Shown: positions 25,467 to 33,892, counted from the first letter of the stretch. The stretch is DNA of 43,555 bases from CAZOOK01 sp964581385 (GCA_964581385.1 CAZOOK010000041.1:1-43555); one strand, 5' to 3'. A program made the numbers and translations. The notes: generated by a model from the sequence alone, not told the origin.

Positions 25467-26186
25467 TTACGGCGTGCCCAGATTGTTGATCGCTGCGTCC
25501 AGCATTGAGTCGTACGCAACCAATGCTTTTCCCACCATGTCGAGGTGGCGTGAGGTCTCCATGAGACCGAGCGTATCCTGCAAGGGATGCACGTTGGATG
25601 CTTCCAGATATCCTTGACGCAGCTGCGCAAGCGTTGTTTTGCTCTGGCTCGCGGTGGCACCCGCGCTAAATAATCCGTTGCCTTCATAAACAAGGGCGGA
25701 AGGATCATCGAACTGCACGAGCTGCAGTTGACCCACCACTTCGTCGTTGGCTCGAAGCTGCCCGTTGCGGTCAATCTCGACGTTCTCAGTCTTTAATCGG
25801 ATGTCTCCGCCAGCGCCCATGACGGGATCGCCTGACTCCACGACCAGCCGCCCTTGGTTATCGAGTCGCAAGTCGCCGCGCCGCGTGTAACGCAAGCCTT
25901 GTGCAGTATCCACCACCAGAAACCCGTCGCCCTCGACTGCCACATCCAATGGGCGCCCGGTGTTCTGTAGCGCACCTGTCGTCAGATCACTGGTGCTGAG
26001 TGTGAATCCGGAACTGCCATATACGGATCCTGCACCACTCTCCAGAAGATTGAGAAAGCTCAAATTTGCAGGGACTTGCCGCTTATATCCGACGGTGCCG
26101 CCATTGGCGACGTTCTGGCTATAAACGGAAAGGCGCTCCAGATCGGAGAGCATGGACATTTTTGCGATCGCGGTTGCGTCAGCCAT
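25467..26186 (-). CDS. flgF: Proximal rod protein FlgF
   Basis: The 239-residue rod protein is of the FlgE/F/G family (MLSDLERLSVYSQNVANGGT, RPLDVAVEGDGFLVVDTAQG, EASNVHPLQDTLGLMETSRH). It lacks the NxxN(I/V)aNxxT pattern of FlgG, consistent with FlgF. It precedes flgG, as in most gammaproteobacterial clusters, and follows flhA by 23 bases. Confidence 0.92.
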   Translation of the reverse strand: MADATAIAKMSMLSDLERLSVYSQNVANGGTVGYKRQVPANLSFLNLLESGAGSVYGSSGFTLSTSDLTTGALQNTGRPLDVAVEGDGFLVVDTAQGLRYTRRGDLRLDNQGRLVVESGDPVMGAGGDIRLKTENVEIDRNGQLRANDEVVGQLQLVQFDDPSALVYEGNGLFSAGATASQSKTTLAQLRQGYLEASNVHPLQDTLGLMETSRHLDMVGKALVAYDSMLDAAINNLGTP

Positions 26187-26209
26187 GGCTGATCCTTAAG
26201 TGTAAATAG

Positions 26210-28264
26210 TTAAGATTGCGCTTCGACAACGCCGAAAGATTTGACTGTGCGATTGTTCGGTACCTCGTTCAACGACAGTACCGACAAGTGCGGTAATACC
26301 CGCTCGGTAAGCCGCCTGATGTGACGCCGCAACGACGGCTGGCATACCAGTACCGGCATCAGATTCTGCACCATCATTTCCTCACAACGCTGAGCAAGCC
26401 TACGGACAATCCCCTCGGCCACCGGCGGTTCCAATACCAACGATGCTTGTTTGTCCGTGACACGCAAACCGGAGCGTAGCTTTTCTTCGATGCGCGGGTC
26501 GAGGGTCAAAACATGCAAAGTGCCATCGCTAGTGCCAAATCGGTCACAGATTGAAGCCCCGAGTCGTTCCCGTACCGCTTCGGTCAGGGGTTCCGGATCA
26601 CGGCTGAGTCGCCCCTGTTCGAGAAGAACCTCGATAATGAACTCGATGTTGCGAATCGAAACTTTTTCGCGTAGCAGATTCTGCAATACCCGCTGGATTT
26701 CGCCGAAGCTCAGGACGTTGGGTACTAATTCCTCGACGAGCGAAGGCTGCCGCTCACGCACACGCCCGACGAGTGCTTCGGTTTCGCCACGCGACAGCAA
26801 TTCGGCGCCGTGCGCCTTGATCACTTCACTGAAATGCGTCGTCACCACGGTGATTGGATCGACAACGGTATAGCCCGCGAACCGAGCACGCTCCGTATCC
26901 GATTCCATGATCCACACCGCTGGCAGGCCAAACGTCGGATCGCGGGCTGCCAATCCTTCGAGGGGCTTGCGCTCGCCACCTGGATTAATGGCGAGGATAC
27001 GGCCCGGCATCACGGTACCATGGGCCACTTTCGCGCCATGGATACGCATTTCATACTCGTTAGTGCCGACCCGCAGCGAATCACGCACTTTCACTTTCGG
27101 AAAGATGAAGCCGAAATCAACCGCAAACTGCTTCCGCATGGCCTGCACGCGGCGCAGAAATGGGCCATCGTCCTTCCCCAGCACGTTCACCAATTGATCG
27201 CCAATAGTGATTTCGATCGGATCCACCTGCAGCAGGCTGCGCAGATCGCCTTCATCGTCACCCGCTTTGCCCGCCGCATCCGCTCCCTCTTCGATAGCCG
27301 CTTTCTGTTGATTACGGAAAGCGAAGACCGCGAGCGCCACATCGATGGCAAGCAGCAGTAGAACCGGCAAGGCTGGAATGCCCGGCATGAACAACGTACC
27401 GAACAGTGCGAAACCGATGATGATCAGCGATCTGGGATAACGCGTGATCTGGCGCGTGATCTCCTCGCTGAGCCGCGCATCCGTCGCCGCGCGAGTGATG
27501 ATGATGCCGGTGCCGGTCGCAATCACCAGCGCCGGAATCTGGGTGACGATGCCATCGCCGACGGTCAGCAGGGTATAGAGATTGAGAGCGTCCCCCCAAT
27601 TCATCCCGCGCTGCACCATGCCCACGCACAGGCCGCCGATGATGTTGATGAGAATAATGACGATGCCGGCAACCGCATCGCCCTTGACGAATTTGCTGGC
27701 ACCGTCCATCGCGCCATAGAAGTTCGCCTCGCGCTCGATCTCGCTGCGGCGTCGCCGCGCCTCGAATTCGTCGATCAGGCCCATGTTGAGCTCGGCATCG
27801 ATGCTCATCTGCTTGCCAGGCATCGCATCGAGCGTGAAGCGCGCGGCAACTTCCGCCACGCGTTGTGCGCCGCTGGTCACGACGACGTACTGAACGACGA
27901 TCAGGATCAGAAACACCACGAGGCCGATCACGTAATTGCCGGCAACCACTGATTTTCCGATCGTGGCGATCACGTGGCCGGCATCGCCATGGGACAGAAT
28001 CAATCGGGTGGCCGCGACATTGAGCGATAGCCGGAACAGCGTCGCGATCAGCAACAGCGATGGAAACGTCGAGAAACCGAGCGGCTTGTCGGTGTAGAAC
28101 GTCAACAGCAGGATGAGTAGCGCGAAACTCAGATTGAGAATCAGCAGAAAATCCAGCAGTTGTGACGGGATCGGAAAGAACAGCACGAACAGGATTCCCA
28201 CCACCGCCAGCACGATGGTGAGATCGCTGCGCGACCCGAACGCCTGTTTAAAATACTCAATCAC
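26210..28264 (-). CDS. flhA: Flagellar export gate protein FlhA
   Basis: The 684-residue protein has about eight N-terminal membrane helices, the FHIPEP-family signature (RFTLDAMPGKQMSIDAELNM) and a large cytoplasmic domain (VMPGRILAINPGG, IRNIEFIIEVLLEQGRLSRD). It forms the nonameric ring that receives substrate-chaperone complexes and uses the proton gradient. The start is GTG at 28264, overlapping the flhB stop. It is full length. Confidence 0.96.
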   Translation of the reverse strand: MIEYFKQAFGSRSDLTIVLAVVGILFVLFFPIPSQLLDFLLILNLSFALLILLLTFYTDKPLGFSTFPSLLLIATLFRLSLNVAATRLILSHGDAGHVIATIGKSVVAGNYVIGLVVFLILIVVQYVVVTSGAQRVAEVAARFTLDAMPGKQMSIDAELNMGLIDEFEARRRRSEIEREANFYGAMDGASKFVKGDAVAGIVIILINIIGGLCVGMVQRGMNWGDALNLYTLLTVGDGIVTQIPALVIATGTGIIITRAATDARLSEEITRQITRYPRSLIIIGFALFGTLFMPGIPALPVLLLLAIDVALAVFAFRNQQKAAIEEGADAAGKAGDDEGDLRSLLQVDPIEITIGDQLVNVLGKDDGPFLRRVQAMRKQFAVDFGFIFPKVKVRDSLRVGTNEYEMRIHGAKVAHGTVMPGRILAINPGGERKPLEGLAARDPTFGLPAVWIMESDTERARFAGYTVVDPITVVTTHFSEVIKAHGAELLSRGETEALVGRVRERQPSLVEELVPNVLSFGEIQRVLQNLLREKVSIRNIEFIIEVLLEQGRLSRDPEPLTEAVRERLGASICDRFGTSDGTLHVLTLDPRIEEKLRSGLRVTDKQASLVLEPPVAEGIVRRLAQRCEEMMVQNLMPVLVCQPSLRRHIRRLTERVLPHLSVLSLNEVPNNRTVKSFGVVEAQS

Positions 28265-29343
28265 GCCTTACTCCGACCTTCCCGTCTCGATTTGATCTGA
28301 TACACCCACCGCAGCACATCAGCCACTGCCGAGTAGTGGGCTTCTGGAATCGGCCGTCCGATCCGTACATCCCGATATAAATCACGCGCCAGTCTCGGAT
28401 TCGGCACGATTGGGACACGATGGCGAAACGCCACCGCGCGCATCTGCCGAGCCAGATCCCCGGCCCCCTTCGCCGTCACTTCCGGCGCCACCGCTTTGCC
28501 GCGGCGATACTTCAAGGCCACTGCGACGTGCGTCGGATTGGTAATCAGCACATCCGAATCCTTAACCTTCCCTAGAGACGCGCTGCGCTTGCGCAGCTCC
28601 CGCTGCAGTTCGCGCCGGCGACGCCGCACGTGCGGGTCTCCTTCCCGTCGCCGGACTTCGTCCTTGAGTTCACGCCGGCTCATACGCATCCGGCGCAAGA
28701 ACTCCCAACGCGAAAAAATCAAATCCGCGCCGGCGATTGCGATCGCTCCTAAAGATAAATACGACAAAAGCCGCTGAACTTCGCCACCGAAGATGCTGGC
28801 CTGTGCATGCGGCGGCCGATGATACAGCGCGGGCAGTGTCGACAACGTCGAACGCAGGAAAAAGTAACCAATAACCACATAGATAGTGAGCTTGATGACA
28901 GACTTGAGTCCCTCGAACAGCGTGCGTGCCGAGAACAAACGTTTGAGACCGGTCGCCGGACTGAGCTTTGAGAAGTCGGGTTTGAGCGGCATCGCGCTGA
29001 ATACCGGACCGGTCTGCAGCAGATTTGCGAGGACGGCTCCGATCACCACCAGCGCGAACACCGGACTGAGCGCGAACAAGGCCTCGGCGGCAATCGACCC
29101 CAGCCAAGCCCGCAAGTGCTCGATATCGAAGATTTCCTGATCCATCCCTTCCAGAATGCGGCGCGATAGCTGCATCAGACGTTGCGCCATCCACGGTCCG
29201 AAGGCACCAATCGCGAGCAAACCGCTCAATAGCGCCACGGCAGCGTTGACCTCCGTACTCTTCGGCACCACGCCGCGCTTGCGCGCCTCGTCCAATTTGA
29301 ATGGCGTCGCCGTTTCGGATCGATCGAGTTCCTGTTCAGCCAC
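28261..29343 (-). CDS. flhB: Flagellar export switch protein FlhB
   Basis: The 360-residue protein has four membrane helices and a cytoplasmic tail with the autocleavage motif NPTH at residues 269-272 (VLITNPTHVAVALKYRRGKA). Cleavage there changes specificity from rod/hook to filament-class substrates. The intact motif implies that a second class of substrate is, or was, exported. The start is GTG at 29343, five bases after the fliR stop. Confidence 0.96.
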   Translation of the reverse strand: MAEQELDRSETATPFKLDEARKRGVVPKSTEVNAAVALLSGLLAIGAFGPWMAQRLMQLSRRILEGMDQEIFDIEHLRAWLGSIAAEALFALSPVFALVVIGAVLANLLQTGPVFSAMPLKPDFSKLSPATGLKRLFSARTLFEGLKSVIKLTIYVVIGYFFLRSTLSTLPALYHRPPHAQASIFGGEVQRLLSYLSLGAIAIAGADLIFSRWEFLRRMRMSRRELKDEVRRREGDPHVRRRRRELQRELRKRSASLGKVKDSDVLITNPTHVAVALKYRRGKAVAPEVTAKGAGDLARQMRAVAFRHRVPIVPNPRLARDLYRDVRIGRPIPEAHYSAVADVLRWVYQIKSRREGRSKA

Positions 29344-29348
29344 TGTGG

Positions 29349-30104
29349 CTACCTCGATACCAGCGGCGCGGTAACCGCGTCCGTGAACAGGCGCTGCAAG
29401 AGTGGTCCCGCGTGCGTCAACGTAACGGTCAGCAGCAACAGACCCCAGAAGATTTTCAGTGGCAGTGCCACGAAATAAATATTGAGCTGCGGCATGCTGC
29501 GCGACACGAATGCCGTGGTCACGTCGAGAAGGAATACGCCCAGCGCCACCGGACTCGCCAAGGCCAGCCCGAACAGGAATACCGCACCCAGCTGCTGCGC
29601 CAGCAAGGCTGGCGCCACCGAGAATCCGCCGCCGAGCGGAAACAGCTCGAAAGTCTGCGCCATTACCCGCAACAGTAGATGGTGTGCATCCAGCGCCAGG
29701 AACATCGCGCCGGCGAGCATGCCGAAGATCGTGCCGAGCAACGGGTTCTGAGCCTGCGTGTTGTAATCGAAAAGAACGGCGACATTGAGGCCGATCTGCG
29801 CATCCAGCATCTGTCCGGCGAAGGTCGTCGCGGCAAAAACGACAAATACGCCCAGACCGATCAGCGCACCCACCAGAAATTCGCGCAGCGCGGCAAAGAC
29901 GAGCTGCGGCAGCGACAGGATGTGCGGCACGGCATTAGGCAATCCGAGGCCGAAAACCAGCGCGAGGATCAAAACAAAGCTCACTCGTACGCGCACTGGC
30001 AGCTGATTGAACCCCATTACCGGCGAATACAGAAAAAGGCCCGCGAGCCGCGTTGCGATCAGCAACATGGTCAGCAGCCAATCGGTATTCAGTTGTACAT
30101 CCAC
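29349..30104 (-). CDS. fliR: Flagellar export gate protein FliR
   Basis: The 251-residue, multi-helix membrane protein has the conserved FliR N-terminus (LLTMLLIATRLAGLFLYSPV) and LVGALIGLGVFVVFAATTFA. FliR caps the FliP-FliQ helix of the export channel. It starts with GTG at 30104, preceded by a weak AGG, 49 bases after fliQ. Confidence 0.94.
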   Translation of the reverse strand: MDVQLNTDWLLTMLLIATRLAGLFLYSPVMGFNQLPVRVRVSFVLILALVFGLGLPNAVPHILSLPQLVFAALREFLVGALIGLGVFVVFAATTFAGQMLDAQIGLNVAVLFDYNTQAQNPLLGTIFGMLAGAMFLALDAHHLLLRVMAQTFELFPLGGGFSVAPALLAQQLGAVFLFGLALASPVALGVFLLDVTTAFVSRSMPQLNIYFVALPLKIFWGLLLLTVTLTHAGPLLQRLFTDAVTAPLVSR

Positions 30105-30153
30105 TACACGATGCCTGTTGAAAATAGCGCTTTACTGATCACTCATTGGAAGT

Positions 30154-30423
30154 TCAATGAATCAGAGCCGGAATGTTATGGATCAGATTTGCGCTGTACG
30201 CCATCAGCTTCGACAGCATCCAGCCGCCGGCCGCGAGGATCACGAAGAAAATGACCAGCAGCTTGGGAACGAAGGTCAGCGACATTTCTTGAATCTGCGT
30301 CACCACCTGAAAAATGCTGACCACAAGTCCAGTCACCATGCTGGCTCCAATCACCGGCGCTCCCACCAGCATCGCTGTCCACATCATTTGCCTGCAAAGC
30401 TCCAGCGCCAGATCTGGCGTCAT
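30154..30423 (-). CDS. fliQ: Flagellar export gate protein FliQ
   Basis: The 89-residue protein has two membrane helices (MLVGAPVIGASMVTGLVVSI and KLLVIFFVILAAGGWML) with the intervening TQIQEMSLTFVPK signature. Four FliQ copies wrap the export channel. It starts with ATG at 30423, 81 bases after the upstream TPR gene. The length is exactly typical. Confidence 0.95.
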   Translation of the reverse strand: MTPDLALELCRQMMWTAMLVGAPVIGASMVTGLVVSIFQVVTQIQEMSLTFVPKLLVIFFVILAAGGWMLSKLMAYSANLIHNIPALIH

Positions 30424-30504
30424 GGCTATACCCCGACTGTTAACCCTGTGTTTCAGTGGCGTCCCGCACCCCGCGGCACGCAGACAACATATTGCCGCGC
30501 GGTC

Positions 30505-31728
30505 CTACTTTTTACGTGGTTTCCTCGATGGCCCACCCGCTTTTCTTTCCACAACGGGAACGGGCACCTGCCCCATTCCCGGTCGAAACTGAATCAGCGC
30601 TTCCGCAATACGTACGGCATCCTTCTGCATTCCAGCGCCGACATAAATCCGCTCGATAAGCTTCTTGCCGGATTCCGCGTCGCCGCGCGCGCCCAACAGC
30701 AGGCCGCGCGCATAGAGCGACGCCGCCGACTGCGGATTAAGCCGCAAGCCGCGCTTGATCGCCTGCTCAGCATCGTCTAAGCGGCCATCCATAATGAGTA
30801 TCACCGCGAGCGTGCCGTGATTCTCGGAGAAAGTACGGTCCAGTTCCATGGCGCTAGTCGCAGCGGCACGCGCAGCTTCGAGATCCCCGAGCAACAGCTG
30901 TGTCCAGGCCAGCCCATGCCAGGTACCGAGGTGGTTCGGCATATACCGGACCGCAGTTACGAAATGATCGCGCGCATCAACAAGCTTGGTTTCGCGAAGG
31001 TCGGTAAATGCTAGGCCTGACCATGCGCGCCCATTTTCCGGTTGCAGCGTGACCACCTGCTGAAGATGCGCGCGCGCGGAAACTGGATCGTTTTCATGCA
31101 GCGCGATGGATCCAAGCACCAGATGAGCCAGCAGGTCATCGGGAAACGCTCCAAGCACCCGTTTCGCTAGTGCAGCGGCCGCCACCGATTGGCCAGCATC
31201 GAACAGCACCATTGCCTTGAGTGCCAAGCCTTCACGATCGTCCGGTGCTTTCTGCAGGTAGCGATCAAGCGGTTCAAGCGCCATCTCATAGTGCAAGCTG
31301 TAATAAAGCGACTTGCCAAGCAGCAAGTCATATTGCGGGAGCTCCGTGCGCTGCGATTCCGGTATCTGCCGTAACGTTTCCAAAGCTTCGACCGCCATTC
31401 CTTCTGCGAATTGTGCGTACGCGAGGTTATAGCGCACCGCCGGGTGATCCATAACCGCGGTCATCTCATCGAACAACGCTCGCGCCGCTGGATAATCGTG
31501 TGCTGCCAGCAAAAGATTGCCGAAACCAAAGCGAGCGCCGGTATTGTCACCGCCGGCAAGCTCGAGGCCGCGCTGAATCAACTGCTTTGCTTGAACGGCA
31601 TCGCCAGCAGCCAAGGCAGTTTCAGCTGCATCGGAAACCAATTGAAGGTTGCGCGGATCGCGTTCGAGAAAGCCAAGCAGCCGCTTGAGCCGCTCGACGC
31701 TTTCCTGCTTGACAGCACTCTCGCCCAC
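30505..31728 (-). CDS. Large TPR protein, second gene of the flagellar operon
   Basis: The 407-residue soluble protein is built of roughly eight to ten tetratricopeptide-like repeats (for example GDAVQAKQLIQRGLELAG, LHYEMALEPLDRYLQKAPDD, GRLDDAEQAIKRGLRLNPQS, QSAASLYARGLLLGARGDAE), ending in a basic tail rich in Lys/Arg (RKPRKK). There is no signal peptide, so it is predicted cytoplasmic. The GTG at 31728 follows directly on the upstream TAA, with GGAG six bases ahead, so the two TPR genes are translationally coupled. It is not a standard flagellar protein. A scaffold or chaperone role in substrate handling is inference from position. Confidence 0.8.
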   Translation of the reverse strand: MGESAVKQESVERLKRLLGFLERDPRNLQLVSDAAETALAAGDAVQAKQLIQRGLELAGGDNTGARFGFGNLLLAAHDYPAARALFDEMTAVMDHPAVRYNLAYAQFAEGMAVEALETLRQIPESQRTELPQYDLLLGKSLYYSLHYEMALEPLDRYLQKAPDDREGLALKAMVLFDAGQSVAAAALAKRVLGAFPDDLLAHLVLGSIALHENDPVSARAHLQQVVTLQPENGRAWSGLAFTDLRETKLVDARDHFVTAVRYMPNHLGTWHGLAWTQLLLGDLEAARAAATSAMELDRTFSENHGTLAVILIMDGRLDDAEQAIKRGLRLNPQSAASLYARGLLLGARGDAESGKKLIERIYVGAGMQKDAVRIAEALIQFRPGMGQVPVPVVERKAGGPSRKPRKK

Positions 31729-32274
31729 TTAGTGCTCCGTGGTCGAAGGCGATATCTGCAAGGGGCGGCCAGAAACTCCCGCCTTGAAATTGGGATCGGC
31801 TTCGATCTTCTCGAACAGATCCTTCGCCCGGCCGAAATACAGATTGTCGGATTTGATCTGATCGAGGATCGTCTTACAGAAACCCCAGGCGGGCTGCAGC
31901 TCGCCAATCTGGGCGAGCGCCAGTGCGCTGTAGAACATCGCCGGTGGATGCAACGGGGCTTCATTCAAAACTTCACGCCACAACGCTAGAGCCCCGGGTC
32001 GGTCTTCCAGTTCGAAATGCACCATTCCCAGCTGGAACCGATCGTGGACGGCCTTCGGGTTCTCGGCGAGTACCGCTTCAAAAGCCCGCTTTGCCTTCTG
32101 CTTCAGGCCGAGCCGGGCATAGACACGTCCGAGTTCCGATGCCACCGCCGGACCGTTTCCAAGCCGCTGCGCATATTTAAGCTTGGCAAGAGCGTCATCA
32201 AAGCGCTCCTTCTCGATATCGAGGCGGGCAAGCGCAAGCAATTCGTCCTGGTCGAATTCGGTGAAGTCGGTCAT
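31729..32274 (-). CDS. TPR protein, first gene of the flagellar operon; paralog of the one at 9476-10069
   Basis: The 181-residue protein has several TPR units (DDALAKLKYAQRLGNG, LGLKQKAKRAFEAVLAENPK, DRFQLGMVHFELEDRPGALA, QIGELQPAWGFCKTILDQI). Shared landmarks in the same order with the 197-residue protein at 9476-10069 (DxxELxxxA, LKxxxxL, LGL, NPxAV, FQLGxxHF, GEL) indicate duplication. It starts with ATG at 32274. A predicted promoter ends about 10 bases upstream, so this is the leading cistron of the 22-kb operon. It is cytoplasmic with no membrane segment. Confidence 0.8.
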   Translation of the reverse strand: MTDFTEFDQDELLALARLDIEKERFDDALAKLKYAQRLGNGPAVASELGRVYARLGLKQKAKRAFEAVLAENPKAVHDRFQLGMVHFELEDRPGALALWREVLNEAPLHPPAMFYSALALAQIGELQPAWGFCKTILDQIKSDNLYFGRAKDLFEKIEADPNFKAGVSGRPLQISPSTTEH

Positions 32275-32290
32275 GGGATCCGGTGAGATG

Positions 32291-32319
32291 AAATTATGAG
32301 CTAATAATCATTACGGCAA
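32291..32319 (-). promoter_or_regulatory. Predicted sigma-70-type promoter of the flagellar operon
   Basis: On the minus strand, TTGCCG (32319-32314) and TAATTT (32296-32291) are separated by 17 bases, immediately upstream of the first TPR gene at 32274. The leader would be only about 10 bases. No sigma-54 (GG-N10-GC) or sigma-28 match was seen in the same stretch. Confidence 0.35.
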
Positions 32320-32553
32320 AAAGAAGCTAACAGAGACACGAGATTACTGAAAGGAGACGTTTTCCACTATAAGGGGATTCCCTTGCCGCACTTGGGGTGC
32401 TTCGTACCGGAGAAAGAGCATATCGGCACGGACTCCTCGTGCGGCCTTTAGTCAGCGGCAAGCCAGTATCGGTTGTATTCCTGCGGCATCGTGACCCGCG
32501 GCCATTCGGCAAACATGCGCACTTTCACCTTTTCTCAAGCAACTGAATTAATT

Positions 32554-32600
32554 TGGTAATGAGCCGGGATTCGAACCCGGCATTTAGTTGCGAGAATCAA
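32554..32600 (-). other. tRNA 3'-end-like remnant (T-arm plus ACCA), possible attachment site
   Basis: On the minus strand a perfect six-base-pair stem (GCCGGG 32581-32576 with CCCGGC 32568-32563) closes a canonical T-loop TTCGAAT, followed by TCATT and ACCA. This is the 3' end of a tRNA-like molecule. Upstream there is no complementary acceptor strand, anticodon arm or D-arm, and only six bases lie between a five-pair T-stem and the ACCA. A complete tRNA or tmRNA is therefore not supported. tRNA 3' ends are the usual attachment sites of integrating elements. Confidence 0.5.
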
Positions 32601-32888
32601 GAACAACATCATGTAGTCTCTTGCCTACAAAACTTCGAGTAGATGCTCAGCAAGCCTATCAGCGCCGACGTGGGCGAAGGCACGAATTGAGTCACCTGTC
32701 CCGGTGCATTGGCGGCACGAATGAAGATCGGCGCTTGAAAACCGAGGCGGCGCTGGATTCCGCGGCTTGGGATCACGTCTGCCATTTTCCCAACGACCTG
32801 AATGCGCAGATGTGGTGTTCGGGGATGTGAACGTGACGTTGATAGAGCACTACGGAGGAACTCGCGCCGCAAAGCGATTCGCAATCAC

Positions 32889-33569
32889 TTATTTGCGGGG
32901 CACCGGACCACCGCGACCGGACAAGTCAGCGAGCAATTTCTCTCTCTTCGAAGATTTTCTGGGACTACGAACCGGCTCGACAATGTCCAAATAGCGTTTC
33001 ACAAATCGTATCGCGTCGGCATGGCCAGCGGACAAGCCCAGAGACGCCTCAATCGCGAGCGTGCGGGCAATGCTCTCCATGATCAGCGCCATCGCAGCAG
33101 GAGGATATAACGTTCGCGAAATTCCACACTCGCTGAATGTGAGTGAAAGGAGCTCGATTTGCACAGACCGGTACCGTTTTGCATAACGGGCGACTTCCGC
33201 ACGGATCGTCCTGCGATGATTGGCAAGCGCCAGAAACTCCGAGGCCAGGACAGCGGTATTACGATCGGAAATCAATTCCCAAAGGCTGTGCAGCGGTTGA
33301 TGCGACGCCAGCGCGCGATCGAGATGCTCTGAAAGCTGTTGGGCGCCTCGCTCCGAAACAGCGAGAAAAAGGTCATCCATTGAGCGGAAATGGTAGTGCA
33401 CCAACTGCGGTTTCAAGCCTGCCTTGCTGGCCACACGGCGCGAGGTCACAGCCGCGTACCCTTCCTCGCGCATCAACTGTTCCGCCGCCTCAACCAGACG
33501 GGTTCTGGAATCGTCCACACCGATATTTCGGGAAGCAAGTGCCACGTTCGACCTCGAATTTTTTCGCAT
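32889..33569 (-). CDS. TetR-family transcriptional regulator
   Basis: The 226-residue protein has an N-terminal TetR helix-turn-helix at about residues 20-70 (RLVEAAEQLMREEGYAAVTS, then RRVASKAGLKPQLVHYHFRS) and an all-helical ligand-binding C-domain that I cannot assign to a ligand class. The C-terminus is basic. It is divergent from the P450 gene, and the palindrome at 33893-33912 is the obvious candidate operator. Such regulators typically repress the adjacent catabolic operon until the substrate or a CoA-thioester intermediate binds. Confidence 0.9.
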   Translation of the reverse strand: MRKNSRSNVALASRNIGVDDSRTRLVEAAEQLMREEGYAAVTSRRVASKAGLKPQLVHYHFRSMDDLFLAVSERGAQQLSEHLDRALASHQPLHSLWELISDRNTAVLASEFLALANHRRTIRAEVARYAKRYRSVQIELLSLTFSECGISRTLYPPAAMALIMESIARTLAIEASLGLSAGHADAIRFVKRYLDIVEPVRSPRKSSKREKLLADLSGRGGPVPRK

Positions 33570-33579
33570 TCAAAGCACA

Positions 33580-33774
33580 TCAGTGGTGCAGCTTAACTAT
33601 GCATGTCTCAACGGCTGACGCGTCGACGCTGCAACGTACCTGCACCGGTAAAGGGCCATCAACGCGAGCGGCACCTGGAAATTCGAGCAGTGCCCTCATT
33701 TCGCTTTGACAGCGAGATACCGTGACCCCTCTGGTAAGCTCATCAAACACATTCAGCGCCAAAGATGTAGACAT
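33580..33774 (-). CDS. Possible small protein (64 residues) preceding the TetR gene
   Basis: The frame starts with ATG at 33774, with GGAAAG six bases upstream, and ends 10 bases before the TetR start on the same strand. The product (MSTSLALNVFDELTRGVTVS at the start, ending ETCIVKLHH) is soluble, with three cysteines, and matches no family I know. The ribosome site and spacing favour a real leader gene; the short length and lack of a known relative leave it uncertain. Confidence 0.35.
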   Translation of the reverse strand: MSTSLALNVFDELTRGVTVSRCQSEMRALLEFPGAARVDGPLPVQVRCSVDASAVETCIVKLHH

Positions 33775-33854
33775 ACGTCTTTCCGTCTACGTAGCCTTGC
33801 CCTGGCGTTGTCAGAACTAGCTCAAAATTTATCAATGAGCCCCCGGACTAGCCA

Positions 33855-33883
33855 TTGACACATCGGCGCTCAGAAACTAAGCT
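33855..33883 (+). promoter_or_regulatory. Predicted sigma-70 promoter of the P450 gene
   Basis: A consensus -35 hexamer TTGACA (33855-33860) is followed after 17 bases by TAAGCT (33878-33883), a partial -10. Transcription would begin around 33890 and read into the P450 gene at 34002, through the palindrome at 33893-33912. Confidence 0.5.
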
Positions 33884-33892
33884 TCTCTCAAT

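Larger units (their letters stand above)
32275..32888. other. Gene-poor boundary between the flagellar operon and the TetR gene
   Basis: These 614 bp hold the predicted operon promoter, a short GGGGATTCCC-centred symmetric element near 32379-32392, and the tRNA-like remnant at 32554-32600. An open minus-strand frame ending at 32609 has no recognisable family. The stretch looks like a junction between two unrelated blocks. Confidence 0.5.

Noticed and set aside
10537..32274. Non-flagellar (virulence-type) type III secretion system
   Set aside because: Rod, P-ring, L-ring and hook genes are of flagellar type and no secretin, needle or translocator gene is present.
32554..32888. A complete tRNA or tmRNA gene
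   Set aside because: No acceptor partner, D-arm, anticodon arm or tag-peptide frame could be found; only the 3' T-arm and ACCA are present.
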